A DNA stretch of 64,000 nucleotides, from contig CBDEVT010000001.1 of assembly GCA_965243825.1 (NCBI GenBank), positions 310,001 through 374,000 on the forward strand. The letters run 5' to 3'. A model generated the notes under the pieces. It was not told the origin of the DNA and did no database searches. It saw only the letters and a program-made list of their open reading frames with translations. Shown here piece by piece: positions 17,182 through 26,466 of the stretch (positions are counted from its first letter, which is position 1; each line of letters opens with the position of its first letter). Both the position numbers and the translations under genes were made by a program. The DNA comes from JAJCYX01 sp965243825 (lineage in GTDB: Bacteria > Chloroflexota > Dehalococcoidia > Lucifugimonadales > Lucifugimonadaceae).

Positions 17182-19989
17182 ATGTTTCAAGAACCAGAGC
17201 CTTCAAGGCGTTACATCAAGCGAAAGAAATCTAGAAGGTCTTCATCGATGATGATGTTTGCTATTGCCGGAGCGTTGCTGATCACCGGTGGTGCATTGGG
17301 CACGCCGTGGCTGACTGACTTCTTCGGCGGTGGGCAGCAGACTTCTTCGGCTAACGAAGCTGGAGTGGTATGCCCCGCTAATATCGTCGGGCTCGCCTTA
17401 GCCTCCGACGGCGAGGTTGAGGCAAGAGGCAGCGTGTTCGTACTGCATTGCGAGTACGTACTCTCGCCTTCCAAATCTGTCTCAGCCGAAGTTTCGGTGA
17501 CGTGGACTGAAACAGGTCCAGTTGGAGTTCTTCAACGCGGCTGCGGATTACCGCCGTCGGTTACTCCAGGCGTGTTCACCGTTGAAGGCAGTTATTACGG
17601 CTCACAGGGACAGGCAAGAGCAGATTACGCAGGTCAGACCAGATACGCGAACGCCATGCAAACGCTTGCTTCGAATCTTGTGGGAGCCGCGGGATCGGTA
17701 TCTGAACCCTGTCCGTCACAGGCCATCGTGGCGAACCCCAACACCACCGCGGATCCGAACGATCCGAACTCAGTCGGCACACCGCAGACCGGCTCTGAAG
17801 GACCAGGCTCTTCAAGCACGGGTGGCAGCGGTTCTGAAGGAACAGGATCAGGAAACACGCCCGGTACCGTTATGGCCACGCCAACGAACGAGCCAGACGA
17901 ACCGAATGACGGCCCAAGAGGCTTTGGAGAGCCCATTGCATCTGCAGACGTGCCGCAGGGTTCATGCGTGGTTCAGGGCCGCATCACAGATGCGAACGGA
18001 GTTCCCGTTCCTCTGATCCAGATGTCGGTGCATGACGTCACCAGGTCTTTCATCGCCAGCACTTCGTCAAATGGAGCAGGTACGTACAGGTTCGAGGAGC
18101 CAGTTGAGGCCGGTGGCACTGTGCGACTGACGCCGACAGATGGCGGTCGCACACAGCCATTCTTCAGAATTCTGGCTGGCCAGGCCGGAGTGACGTTGTC
18201 TCGTGACCTTTCGGTTATCGAGCCCGTGAACGGCATATGCGAAGTCAACTTCGACATCTGGAATCTTGAAGAAAACTATTCCGCATCAGATGAAAACCTG
18301 GCCCGATGGCCAGCGATCGTTGAGCTCTACCAGAACTTCAACCGAGCCGCGGCGCTTGCAGAGTTGTTGGAAGCTCCGATGGATTATGGGCTGCCGATTC
18401 CGGTCTATGCATGGTGTGACTCCAGCGAGCTGTTCTGTGATCCCACAGGAGTTGCTGAGTTCGCCTTTTACTCCGGATCGTCTACCGGCCGTTTTGTCGA
18501 TCAGCCTTATATGGCCCTCGGCTTTCCGACCAGCGAGATCGACTACCGCGGGACACCGGACAATCGTGAGTATCACGAGTTCGGACACGTGTTCCATGCC
18601 GACGTACTGAACAATCAGATCCCGATCCACATCGGAGACCACAACCATGGCGGCTACTACCGCAACGAAACAACAACCGACTCTTTCATTGAGGGATTCG
18701 CTGAGTTTTATTCGGTGATGGTCTCGAAGCACATCGATCAGGCGGCGAATCCGCACAGGTACAAGATTGGCGCCGAGTACGACATCGAAGACGACCGCAT
18801 GCCGTGGGAAGCTGTTGGCTGGTGGGAGGAGTTCACGTTAGCGGGGCTGTTGCTTGACTTCGAGGACGGTCCTGAGGACTACGCAAACCCGCCACTGGAA
18901 CTTGACGTTGAATCGGTCTCAGCACTTGAGGCTGAGAACGGCAATTTTGCCATCGGCCGTGTGCGCAACCTTGGCACTAAGGTCACGCATGGCCCTGAGG
19001 TCACCGTCGATCTGATCGACGATGACGGAAACGCTGTTTTCACTCAGGTAACTGCCGTCAGACCAGACTCCCTGGGCCCGGGACAGACTGGAGTCTTCTA
19101 TGTCGCCGCTCCCGAAGGAGTGGAGTTCAGCGACGTGAACGCCGTTCCCGGTCGACCGGCAGCGACAGATGACGATGGGATCGATCTTGAACTGTCTGAC
19201 CTGATGCGCGCCATCACTGCTGATTGGGGTGCGAGATCAGACTATGTGAGGACGGTCAAGGAACTCCACGAGGCTCTCTCAAGAGAGTTCGCTGGAAAAG
19301 ACGTTGACAATGACGGTTCGATTGACGCCACGCAAGAACAGATCGACCAGATCTTCATCAGACATGGCTTCTTCGACGATCTCGACGGCAACCGTGAATG
19401 GAACGAAGAGACCGACGGCGAGATTGGTGGTTCCGCTCATCCTGCGGTGACCGTCGCCGGGACCAACTTCTCTGAAATGATCCCGAGATCCTCAGCTGTA
19501 GGATTTGCCGGTTCCTACGTTGACATCGACACGGCAGGAGTTGATGCCGACATCCTGGTACAGGTTGAGTTTGATGAAAGCAGTGAGAGCTACGCGTACT
19601 GGAAAGAAAGTGGCACGACGAGACCAGTTGAGCTAGCAGTTCCTGCCGGTGAGAGCGGGGCGTCTGTGACGGTCATCGCTGCAGCAGAGGATCACAACCC
19701 CGCTGTGGCCTACCGAACAACAGCCCAACAGTTCCACGCCGCGGTCGAGTCCGGTGAGATTACCACCGAGCCGGTCCAGGCATCCGTCCAGATAGAGGAA
19801 GGCGACCCGTTTGCCTTACTCGGCGCCCCTAGCGATAGTGGTGCCGCTGGAGAAGGTGAAAGCAACCGGGCAGGTGTGCCGCCATGGACGATGCTGTTGC
19901 CGGTAGCGCTGGCGATGGCGATGCTCGTCGGAGGTTTCTACTTGATGCGCCGCACAGGCAATGCGGGCGCCGGTAATCGCAAGCTCTGA
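17182..19989 (+). CDS. Large cell-surface HEFGH metalloprotease-like protein
   Basis: The 935-residue protein has an N-terminal membrane segment at about 23-45 after a basic leader, a Ser/Gly/Pro-rich linker near 175-245, and a carboxypeptidase-regulatory-like beta domain near 260-345. Next is HEFGH at 465-469, a zincin HExxH motif, followed 35 residues later by EGFAEF at 504-509, which could give the third zinc ligand. Around 707 there is an EF-hand-like DVDNDGSID loop, and another DLDGNREWNEETDG follows. A C-terminal membrane segment and a basic tail end the protein. It should be anchored with the protease outside. It lies 30 bases after the histidine kinase. Substrate unknown; no family name is assigned. 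Confidence 0.7.
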   Translation: MFQEPEPSRRYIKRKKSRRSSSMMMFAIAGALLITGGALGTPWLTDFFGGGQQTSSANEAGVVCPANIVGLALASDGEVEARGSVFVLHCEYVLSPSKSVSAEVSVTWTETGPVGVLQRGCGLPPSVTPGVFTVEGSYYGSQGQARADYAGQTRYANAMQTLASNLVGAAGSVSEPCPSQAIVANPNTTADPNDPNSVGTPQTGSEGPGSSSTGGSGSEGTGSGNTPGTVMATPTNEPDEPNDGPRGFGEPIASADVPQGSCVVQGRITDANGVPVPLIQMSVHDVTRSFIASTSSNGAGTYRFEEPVEAGGTVRLTPTDGGRTQPFFRILAGQAGVTLSRDLSVIEPVNGICEVNFDIWNLEENYSASDENLARWPAIVELYQNFNRAAALAELLEAPMDYGLPIPVYAWCDSSELFCDPTGVAEFAFYSGSSTGRFVDQPYMALGFPTSEIDYRGTPDNREYHEFGHVFHADVLNNQIPIHIGDHNHGGYYRNETTTDSFIEGFAEFYSVMVSKHIDQAANPHRYKIGAEYDIEDDRMPWEAVGWWEEFTLAGLLLDFEDGPEDYANPPLELDVESVSALEAENGNFAIGRVRNLGTKVTHGPEVTVDLIDDDGNAVFTQVTAVRPDSLGPGQTGVFYVAAPEGVEFSDVNAVPGRPAATDDDGIDLELSDLMRAITADWGARSDYVRTVKELHEALSREFAGKDVDNDGSIDATQEQIDQIFIRHGFFDDLDGNREWNEETDGEIGGSAHPAVTVAGTNFSEMIPRSSAVGFAGSYVDIDTAGVDADILVQVEFDESSESYAYWKESGTTRPVELAVPAGESGASVTVIAAAEDHNPAVAYRTTAQQFHAAVESGEITTEPVQASVQIEEGDPFALLGAPSDSGAAGEGESNRAGVPPWTMLLPVALAMAMLVGGFYLMRRTGNAGAGNRKL

Positions 19990-20588
19990 GCAACGTGCTG
20001 GTGACCGGCAACAAGGTCGGTCGCCAGCAAGGTGTTCTTGGTGAGTTGAGGACTCAGTACCTTCGGCTGACGTTGGCCTCTACCAATTGCCGGGAGACCC
20101 GTCAGGAGAATAAGTCCGGCGATTCCGGCACCGAGTGTTGCCAGAACAGCAATTGCGAATGGTCCGATTGGCATCTCCAGCCAGGTACCACCGGCTGGGA
20201 TGCTGAACATGACGACCCTCACGTCTCCTGTGAGGTCAACCGGTCTCGGATCGGCAACATTGTTGGCATCGCCTCTCGTGTAAGCGACCGGCAGTCCCTG
20301 GATGGTTCCTACGGCAGAAACGCGGTGGACAACCCTGTTCTCATACTTCGCGGATGCCCAGTCGGCGATAAACACGATGATCTCACCCGGCTGAACACGC
20401 TCGGCACCAGAAGTCGTTGTGATGATCAGGTCTCCTGCCTGATACGCGGGCTCCATGCTGCCGCCCTGAACCGTATATGCACGCAGGTTAGTGCCGAATG
20501 CGAGCACAGCAAGAAAGCTCGCCGTGGCAGCGACGAGGGCGACGATCGCAGCTATTGAGATTTTTCCGGTTTTACTCATCCGCACCAT
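19938..20588 (-). CDS. Signal peptidase I, S26B (Ser/His, SipW/Sec11-like) type
   Basis: The 216-residue protein has an N-terminal membrane segment at 10-32 and then the catalytic box VQGGSMEPAYQAGD with Ser44. RVVHRV provides His88 where the usual bacterial enzyme has Lys, so it is of the archaeal/SipW S26B subtype. YTRGDANNVADP is the conserved box E. A second membrane segment follows at about 143-165. These enzymes release exported proteins from the membrane. The coding region overlaps the end of the metalloprotease gene by 52 bases on the opposite strand. ATG 20579 is an alternative start. Confidence 0.88.
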   Translation of the reverse strand: MVRMSKTGKISIAAIVALVAATASFLAVLAFGTNLRAYTVQGGSMEPAYQAGDLIITTTSGAERVQPGEIIVFIADWASAKYENRVVHRVSAVGTIQGLPVAYTRGDANNVADPRPVDLTGDVRVVMFSIPAGGTWLEMPIGPFAIAVLATLGAGIAGLILLTGLPAIGRGQRQPKVLSPQLTKNTLLATDLVAGHQHVAQSLRLPAPALPVRRIK

Positions 20589-20707
20589 TCATGTGTTGAA
20601 GCCAGTTCTCTTACAGGTCCACAGTTTCGAGGCCTTGAGTAAGTCGGACCGCAGTCTCCGAGCCAACTGCATGGTGATATAGGGTCAAGCAGGCGTTGAC
20701 CGGCAGC

Positions 20708-21763
20708 TTAATCTGCTGCACGGCTGTATTCCCTACCTGTTAGCGTTTCGTTCTTGAGGTCTTTGAAGCTGTGAACAAGGTCGAGAATCGCCGCTGCAAG
20801 CGCCTCTGGATCGTGCCGAACGCGTAGTTCATCTTCACCGTCAGGGACACCGATCTGTATCAACGGCAAGCAAACCTGGCGCGTAGACCAGTTGCCAAGC
20901 TCAGAAGCTGATTCATCAGTGAGAGCGACAGGTTCAGCCTTCACCTTTGAATAGATATCTCTTAGCTGGAGCGGTACGGGTCGATTGTTGATCAGGACAG
21001 AATCGACAGGGGTCGTGCCCAGATAGGAGCTCATCTCGCGAACGAAATCGACCGGACCGAACCCATCGGTCTCTCCGTGCTTCGTCATAACGTTACAGAC
21101 ATAGATCGTTTGCGCCGAGGAGTGGCGAATTGCGTCTAGAACACCTTCTACAAGTAGGTTTGGGATGACACTGGTGTAAAGGTCACCCGGACCAAACACA
21201 AGTGCATCGGCGTTCCTGATCGCCTCCAGTACACGAACATTAGGCTCTGGCTCGCCGTCGAGATAAACGCGCCTGATAGGTGGCGGATCGAATCGGCGAA
21301 GGTCAATCGTCGCTTCCCCGCGAAGTACGCTGCCGTCGACGAGTTCCGCACACAGATCTGCGGAGCCCAGCGAGACCGGAAGCACCTGGCCTTTGATGCG
21401 GAGCATGCTGGACATCATCTCGACAGCTAGCTCGATGTCGGAGTGCATGACCGTCAGAGCGGATAGAAACAGATTGCCGAGGTTGTGGCCGTTGAGACTG
21501 CTCTCGTCGCTGAAACGGTACTGAGCCGCCAGCCTGAATGCTTCGGTCTCGGGAGAGCGTTCCGCCAGGGCTACAAGACACTGCCGAATATCACCGAGTG
21601 ACAGGTGCCCGAACTCGTCTCGTAGTCGTCCAGAACTTCCGCCGCTATCGAAGGCCGTCACGATAGCGGTCAGGTTGACGTCATGATCACGCAAACCTGA
21701 CAGAGCGACCGAGGAACCTGTTCCTCCGCCGAAAACGACTATCTCAGGTCTTGATTCGCTCAT
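20708..21763 (-). CDS. YvcK/CofD-like UDP-GlcNAc-binding protein (gluconeogenesis factor family)
   Basis: The 351-residue protein (ATG at 21763, with GGGACAAT just before) has the YvcK signature: IVVFGGGTGSSVALSGL at the N-terminus, then FDSGGSSGRLRDEFGHLSLGD, SLNGHNLGNLFLSALT, ADALVFGPGDLYTSVIPNLL and NVMTKHGETDGF. YvcK proteins bind UDP-N-acetylglucosamine and link carbon status to cell-wall synthesis. In-frame codons upstream to 21793 add ten residues without a ribosome binding site. A second YvcK domain occurs in the fusion gene at 37450. No whiA or rapZ neighbour, the usual partners, is present. Confidence 0.9.
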   Translation of the reverse strand: MSESRPEIVVFGGGTGSSVALSGLRDHDVNLTAIVTAFDSGGSSGRLRDEFGHLSLGDIRQCLVALAERSPETEAFRLAAQYRFSDESSLNGHNLGNLFLSALTVMHSDIELAVEMMSSMLRIKGQVLPVSLGSADLCAELVDGSVLRGEATIDLRRFDPPPIRRVYLDGEPEPNVRVLEAIRNADALVFGPGDLYTSVIPNLLVEGVLDAIRHSSAQTIYVCNVMTKHGETDGFGPVDFVREMSSYLGTTPVDSVLINNRPVPLQLRDIYSKVKAEPVALTDESASELGNWSTRQVCLPLIQIGVPDGEDELRVRHDPEALAAAILDLVHSFKDLKNETLTGREYSRAAD

Positions 21764-22258
21764 ATTGTCCCGGAACTGATTTCTCGATTCCACGCTTACG
21801 ATCGGCGGCAGACTTTAGCAGACTGAGTGGTCAGCCTCCATGCTTGATCTGTGAACGACCTGCCTTGTCGAACGTTTGTGAATTGGACGGGGCCCACTCA
21901 CGTTCGTGCTCCAGGTTCGATTACAGAACCATCCCCCAGAAAAGTGTGACATGCGGGAATGAATGAGGCGGTATCAGTTGGGTAGTCACCACAGACCTTA
22001 AAGGTCATAGCAACTGCACCTCACGAACAAGAACGGATGACACGGAGCGGCACTTTGAAACCAGGAATCGAACGAGAGTCCGTTCAAATCACGATGCGAG
22101 GAACTGGTGACCAAGGTCGGACTTTTATGAAACGCAGGTCATCACACACCGGTGTCAAAATTCTGTAAACACGAAATCACAGGTGAAGCAAGCGACACCA
22201 GACGCTTTCACACACTCAATGCGTGATCGGGAGAACAGCTTCTTAGGTGACGATCCAA
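21764..22258. other. Non-coding stretch between yvcK-like gene and response regulator gene
   Basis: About 495 bases carry no open frame with domain or signal character. The only structure noticed is the small palindrome GACCTTAAAGGTC near 21994-22006. It must contain the promoter for the minus-strand yvcK-like gene, which could not be placed. Confidence 0.5.
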
Positions 22259-23029
22259 CTAAAGAGAGCCAGCTGTCAACTGATCGGCCGCAGCAGCGGC
22301 AACGGCGTCGGCAGGTACCTGCGAATTGTCTGAAGCCCCGGCCCGGAACATGTATCCGACACCCGGCATGCTAACGATGTGTTCACAGCCATCGCGGTCG
22401 AGATTCATCTTGGAGCGTAAGCGGTAGATGTACGCGCGCACGTACTCCTTCTCGGTGGAGTACTCACCTCCCCAGACAGACTCCAGGATGAACCTGTGCG
22501 TGAGGACTCTTTCAGTGTTCCGGACAAGCAGGCTGAGCAGTGAATACTCTGTGCTTGTGAGATTGGCCTCGGCACCTGCATGCCAGACTCGGCGGGCTCC
22601 GTAGTCAAGCACCAGGTCTCCGTAGTTGACCGGCTCTGGCTCGGGACCAGCCTTGCCCGTCGAGCGTCGAATGGCTGAACGCACCCTGGCAAGCAGTTCT
22701 TTCACGCCAAAGGGCTTCGTCACATAGTCGTCTGCGCCACAGTCGAACGCCTCGACAACATCGGCTTCCCTCGCCCGTGCGGTGAGCATGATCACTGGAA
22801 TGTTGGATAGCATTCGGATCTGGCGGCAAACCTCGAAGCCATCCAGACCCGGCATCGTGACGTCCAGCATGGCCAGATCGACAACTTTGCGACGAAAGAT
22901 CTTCATCGCCTCATTACCGTCTGATGCTGTCAGGACCTGGTAGCCACGAGCTCGCAGGTTAATCGCCAGGTATTTGAGTGTTGCAGGCTCGTCGTCTGCT
23001 ACCAACACTATCGGTTCTGTTTCCGCCAA
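22259..23029 (-). CDS. OmpR/PhoB-family response regulator
   Basis: The 256-residue protein has a receiver with acidic pair ADDEP at 11-15, phospho-acceptor D56 in LAMLDVTMPGLDG, a conserved Thr in MLTAR and Lys in VTKPFGVKEL. A winged-helix output domain follows, with TSTEYSLLSLLVRNTERVLTHRFILESVWG and YVRAYIYRLRSKM. It is closest in layout to KdpE/PhoB proteins. An Ala-rich tail of about 25 residues is unusual. It is one of two paralogous regulators downstream of a histidine kinase gene, in the order kinase (24103), regulator (23260), regulator (22259). Confidence 0.93.
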   Translation of the reverse strand: MAETEPIVLVADDEPATLKYLAINLRARGYQVLTASDGNEAMKIFRRKVVDLAMLDVTMPGLDGFEVCRQIRMLSNIPVIMLTARAREADVVEAFDCGADDYVTKPFGVKELLARVRSAIRRSTGKAGPEPEPVNYGDLVLDYGARRVWHAGAEANLTSTEYSLLSLLVRNTERVLTHRFILESVWGGEYSTEKEYVRAYIYRLRSKMNLDRDGCEHIVSMPGVGYMFRAGASDNSQVPADAVAAAAADQLTAGSL

Positions 23030-23259
23030 GTTGAGTTAAAGCCTTTTTTTTCTGATCGATTCGTTATCGATTGCGTGCAGCGAAGTACCTGATAGCAGGT
23101 AGACAGTACTTCCGTATATCAGGGCAAATTTGCGGACAGCAATGAACGCGGTGTTAAGCGATTATTGATGCCGTGAATAAAAACTAAACGCCGTCGTCCG
23201 GCGGTTCAGCAATCCCTTTGATGTTAACGCGCTCCGATGGCGTGGTCGAGCCTGATCGG

Positions 23260-23985
23260 TCAGTTCAGGTTGGCTACTTGGACAGCATCGCGAGTAACGA
23301 ATCGATAGCCAACCCCGGGTACGTTTTGAATCAACTCTGGATCCGCCGGCACCCGCTCGATTTTCTTTCGAAGGCGATACATGTAAGCGCGCAGATACTC
23401 ACGGTCCTCTGCAAACGAGTTGCCCCAGACACACTGCAAGATGTAGCGGTGCGTCAGGACACGGTCCCGGTTGCGAACGAGGAGCGACAACAATCGAAGC
23501 TCCGTTGCGGTGAGTGCTGTCTCGCGTCCGTCAACGGTAACGCGGTGCCCATCAAGATCAACTTCCAACCTGTCTGAGCGATACGTTGAAGGAGAGTCCG
23601 GTCTTGTGCCCTGGCTACGTCTGAGTGCCGCTCCTACCCTTGCAACCAGCTCGGCTACACCGAACGGCTTAGTCAGATAGTCGTCAGCTCCGAGATCTAG
23701 AGCATTCACCTTGTCGGATTCGCGAGCGTAGCCGGACAGCATCACGATCGGGACGTCAGATCTGTGCCGGATCGCCCGACATACCTCGACACCGTTCGGT
23801 CCGGGCATCGCGAGATCCAGCAGCACGAGGTCGATCGGGCGTTCACCGAACAGCTTGAGCGCCTCGGTGCCGTCTTCCGCGAGCAGTGGACGAAAACCCT
23901 TGGCCGTGAGGTTCATACCCACGAATTTCCTGGTTTCAGGCTCGTCATCTACAACGAGCACTACGGGCCCGTCGCCTTTCATCAT
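23260..23985 (-). CDS. OmpR/PhoB-family response regulator
   Basis: The 241-residue protein has receiver acidic residues in VVDDEPETRK, phospho-acceptor D57 in DLVLLDLAMPGPNG, and YLTKPFGVAEL. The winged-helix output contains TATELRLLSLLVRNRDRVLTHRYILQCVWG and YLRAYMYRLRKKI. It is clearly paralogous to the regulator encoded downstream at 22259, and the recognition-helix region differs only moderately, so the two may bind related sites. It lies 117 bases after the PAS histidine kinase gene, the obvious cognate kinase. Confidence 0.93.
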   Translation of the reverse strand: MMKGDGPVVLVVDDEPETRKFVGMNLTAKGFRPLLAEDGTEALKLFGERPIDLVLLDLAMPGPNGVEVCRAIRHRSDVPIVMLSGYARESDKVNALDLGADDYLTKPFGVAELVARVGAALRRSQGTRPDSPSTYRSDRLEVDLDGHRVTVDGRETALTATELRLLSLLVRNRDRVLTHRYILQCVWGNSFAEDREYLRAYMYRLRKKIERVPADPELIQNVPGVGYRFVTRDAVQVANLN

Positions 23986-24102
23986 TCTCGCTCCCAGTGC
24001 AGTTGTTCCATTTGCTGAAACTGTATTTTTCGTCCTGTTGCGTCCTGCTTACAATGTTTGACAGAGAAGGTGCTCACATGGCCTCCAGTCCTGACATTTG
24101 AG

Positions 24103-25371
24103 TTACCCAGGTGCTGCAACCTTCTTGCTAGCAGAACTCTCGATAGCCTTCACCGCACCGCGGGCCGACCCTGCCTTCTGCCCGGGGGCACGAGATTGTC
24201 GCCTCGTACTCTTTGCTCGATTGGATTTTTTTGACGAACGTTGCCGGGGTTGATCGAGTGGGATGGTGAAATAGAAGGTAGAACCGACGTCCTTCTCACT
24301 CTCCGCCCAGATCTTGCCGCGATGGGCGTCTACAACCGATTTACAGACCGCCAACCCCAGGCCTGTACCCGTGGAACGTCTTCCCTGGTGCTGCCCTCGG
24401 TAGAACATACTGAACACCTTGTTAAGAGCGTTCTCCGGAACTCCTGATCCCTGGTCACTAACGCTGAACGTCAGCACATTTTCATCTGCAAATGCATCGA
24501 TCACGATGCGTGACCCATCTTCGGAGTACTTACTTGCGTTTTCGAGCAGGTTCACGAGGACACCAGTTACCCGCAGAACATCGACATTAATCTTGGGTAG
24601 GTTCTCTGGAATGTCCACAATCACTCGATGCTTGCGAATGAACGGTGAAGCGGAGTCGATAGCGCCGTACGAGAGCAGGTAAGGGTCTGCGTACTCCCTA
24701 TGAAGAGGCAGCTCACCAGAACCCATCCGGGTGATCTCCATCAAATCGCTGACCATAGACGTAAGACGGTCGGCTTCCCGATCGATCGTGCGCAGAAAAT
24801 CGAGCCTCGTCTCTTCATCCCACTGGATATCCGATTCCAGAAGGGTGCTCACAAATCCCTTTATGTGCAGGAGAGGTGTCCTGAGCTCGTGACTCACCAT
24901 TGACAGCACTGCATCACGCAGACGATACGGCTGGCGAATAGCCTCGCCGCCAATTGCGATGGCCACCCTTTCAGCTTTTCCCTCCTGGCCCGGAACAGGA
25001 AGAACAGTCACAGAAACCCTGCGTAGCTCACTTTCGGACCCTGGCAACCCGCTGATATCGCACTCGAGCCATGCATCAAGTAGCTCGGCTTCGCCAGTTG
25101 AGAGCACACGGTCAACTGGCTCATCGAGATCGAGCTGGACACCTTCGCTGTCAGTGAGCTTTGAGATCGCGGTGATAAGCAGACTGTGAGTCACGTTGGC
25201 GGCATTGAGTTCCAATGTGGATATCGCGGCAGCGTTAGCAGTCAGAATTCTGTGATCTGAATCCACCATCAACATGCAATCGGGCAGCGAATCGAGAAGG
25301 TTCGCCTTGTCCTCTGTCGACTTGCCGCTTGCGACTGAATCAGGCTGATCGCTTGTCTGTTTATCCGCCAT
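24103..25371 (-). CDS. Cytoplasmic PAS histidine kinase with basic histone-like tail
   Basis: The 422-residue protein (ATG at 25371 with CAGGTGG before it) has no membrane segment. A PAS-like domain spans about 24-140 (LLDSLPDCMLMVDSDHRIL). H161 lies in MVSHELRTPLLHIKGFV, and the ATPase has LVNLLENASKYSEDG, DQGSGVPENAL, FYRGQHQGRRSTGTGLGLAV. After the kinase core a tail of about 50 residues is rich in Lys, Arg, Ser and Ala (QRSSKKSNRAKSTRRQSRA), like histone-H1-type or nucleic-acid-binding tails. It most likely signals to one or both downstream regulators. Confidence 0.9.
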   Translation of the reverse strand: MADKQTSDQPDSVASGKSTEDKANLLDSLPDCMLMVDSDHRILTANAAAISTLELNAANVTHSLLITAISKLTDSEGVQLDLDEPVDRVLSTGEAELLDAWLECDISGLPGSESELRRVSVTVLPVPGQEGKAERVAIAIGGEAIRQPYRLRDAVLSMVSHELRTPLLHIKGFVSTLLESDIQWDEETRLDFLRTIDREADRLTSMVSDLMEITRMGSGELPLHREYADPYLLSYGAIDSASPFIRKHRVIVDIPENLPKINVDVLRVTGVLVNLLENASKYSEDGSRIVIDAFADENVLTFSVSDQGSGVPENALNKVFSMFYRGQHQGRRSTGTGLGLAVCKSVVDAHRGKIWAESEKDVGSTFYFTIPLDQPRQRSSKKSNRAKSTRRQSRAPGQKAGSARGAVKAIESSASKKVAAPG

Positions 25372-25607
25372 GGCCACCTGTCTCAATGCCCGAGCACGTT
25401 TAAGCAGCGTTCACACAGTTAAGTGGTGAGACTGTTAACGGATTTTTTACGCGCTCCAGGCCGAACATAAGGGCCATTGTTGTCAAAGTGAACAGGTTGT
25501 CAACTTTTCGTGAAAATTCCCCAACTTGAGTAACTTGGAGAATCACACCGTTACGACCTCCGGTACTCGTTTACGTGTACGCCGGATTCATGGGCTCTAA
25601 AACAAAA

Positions 25608-25630
25608 AGACCTGGCTATTCACCAGGTCT
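25608..25630 (-). terminator. Rho-independent terminator
   Basis: AGACCTGG (25608-25615) pairs with CCAGGTCT (25623-25630) around a 7-base loop. On the minus strand the stem is followed by TTTTTGTTTT. It lies 30 bases beyond the stop of the minus-strand membrane protein gene at 25660. Confidence 0.85.
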
Positions 25631-25659
25631 TCCTTACGGCTGAATCTGGCTTCCAGATT

Positions 25660-26043
25660 TCAGGCGGCGTTGCGGTATTGTCGCTCTGCAGTTTCCGCAG
25701 GAGCAGAAGGTACGGAATGGGAGGCAGGAGCCTCAACCTGGTTCCTGTCGCCAGCCTTTACAAGAACGACCGCTCCGGCGACACCAGCCGCCACCACCCC
25801 AACGATTGCCAGGATCACTAACCAACCAAAGCTGTTAACCAGGACGAATGACAATGATCCCCAACCGGCAAATACCGCAATCGAGAGCGGAAGCCAGAAC
25901 CTCTCTATGAATCCAGATTCAGAGTACATGTCGTCTTCATCCTCGTACCAGAGGGCAGGAACGGGATCTGCTTCGCAGTCCCCATCGCTCAAGCTTGAGT
26001 TGATGTCAGCAAAGTGCTGCTTCGGACGGGTTATCTCCGTCAT
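25660..26043 (-). CDS. Small membrane protein with two transmembrane helices
   Basis: From ATG 26043 the protein has 127 residues: an acidic N-terminal cytoplasmic region (LWYEDEDDMYSESGFIERFW), a hydrophobic hairpin of two segments at about 46-88, and an Ala/Pro/Glu-rich tail. An upstream in-frame start at 26181 would add 46 residues lacking the acidic, structured character of the rest, so ATG 26043 is preferred. A strong terminator follows directly. No family recognised. Confidence 0.6.
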   Translation of the reverse strand: MTEITRPKQHFADINSSLSDGDCEADPVPALWYEDEDDMYSESGFIERFWLPLSIAVFAGWGSLSFVLVNSFGWLVILAIVGVVAAGVAGAVVLVKAGDRNQVEAPASHSVPSAPAETAERQYRNAA

Positions 26044-26466
26044 GTGTTTGACTTTCTGCCGGGAGCAATAAGTCGAACCTGGCCATTTACATCCATAAGA
26101 CTGTTGCAGCTTCTCCTGACTGCCGCAGCGGGCAGCCCCATACCGGGTTGTACGTGCTGGCCCCCATTTTTCGGTCTTCAAAGTTTCTAAAACAACCCCG
26201 CGATTACACGGTTACGGCTGTTTCACTTGAACTGGCTGCAAAATCAACGACAATTGAATTTTTATCGACGTTTTCATTGTTTTCGAGGCCTGTTACGCCG
26301 ATATTCGTAGAACATACTGGATTTTTCTCCGCACGGTACCGGATCACATGGGTTGACCAATATCGTCGTTCTATGCCAGCAACCAGCGGCTATCCTGTAC
26401 GCGAAAAAGTTGTTGCCAGCGATATTCACAAACTGCAGTCATACTGTCGCAAATAGGAGGCAAGGA
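26044..26466. other. Non-coding divergent intergenic stretch
   Basis: About 420 bases lie between the minus-strand membrane protein and the plus-strand oxidoreductase. The middle (26200-26300) is A/T-rich with several T runs. No frame with domain character was found. An AGGAGG ribosome binding site at 26455-26460 belongs to the oxidoreductase. Confidence 0.5.

Noticed and set aside
19860..19986. PEP-CTERM or LPXTG sorting signal at the end of the metalloprotease
   Set aside because: A membrane segment and basic tail are present, but neither a PEP nor an LPXTG motif precedes them.
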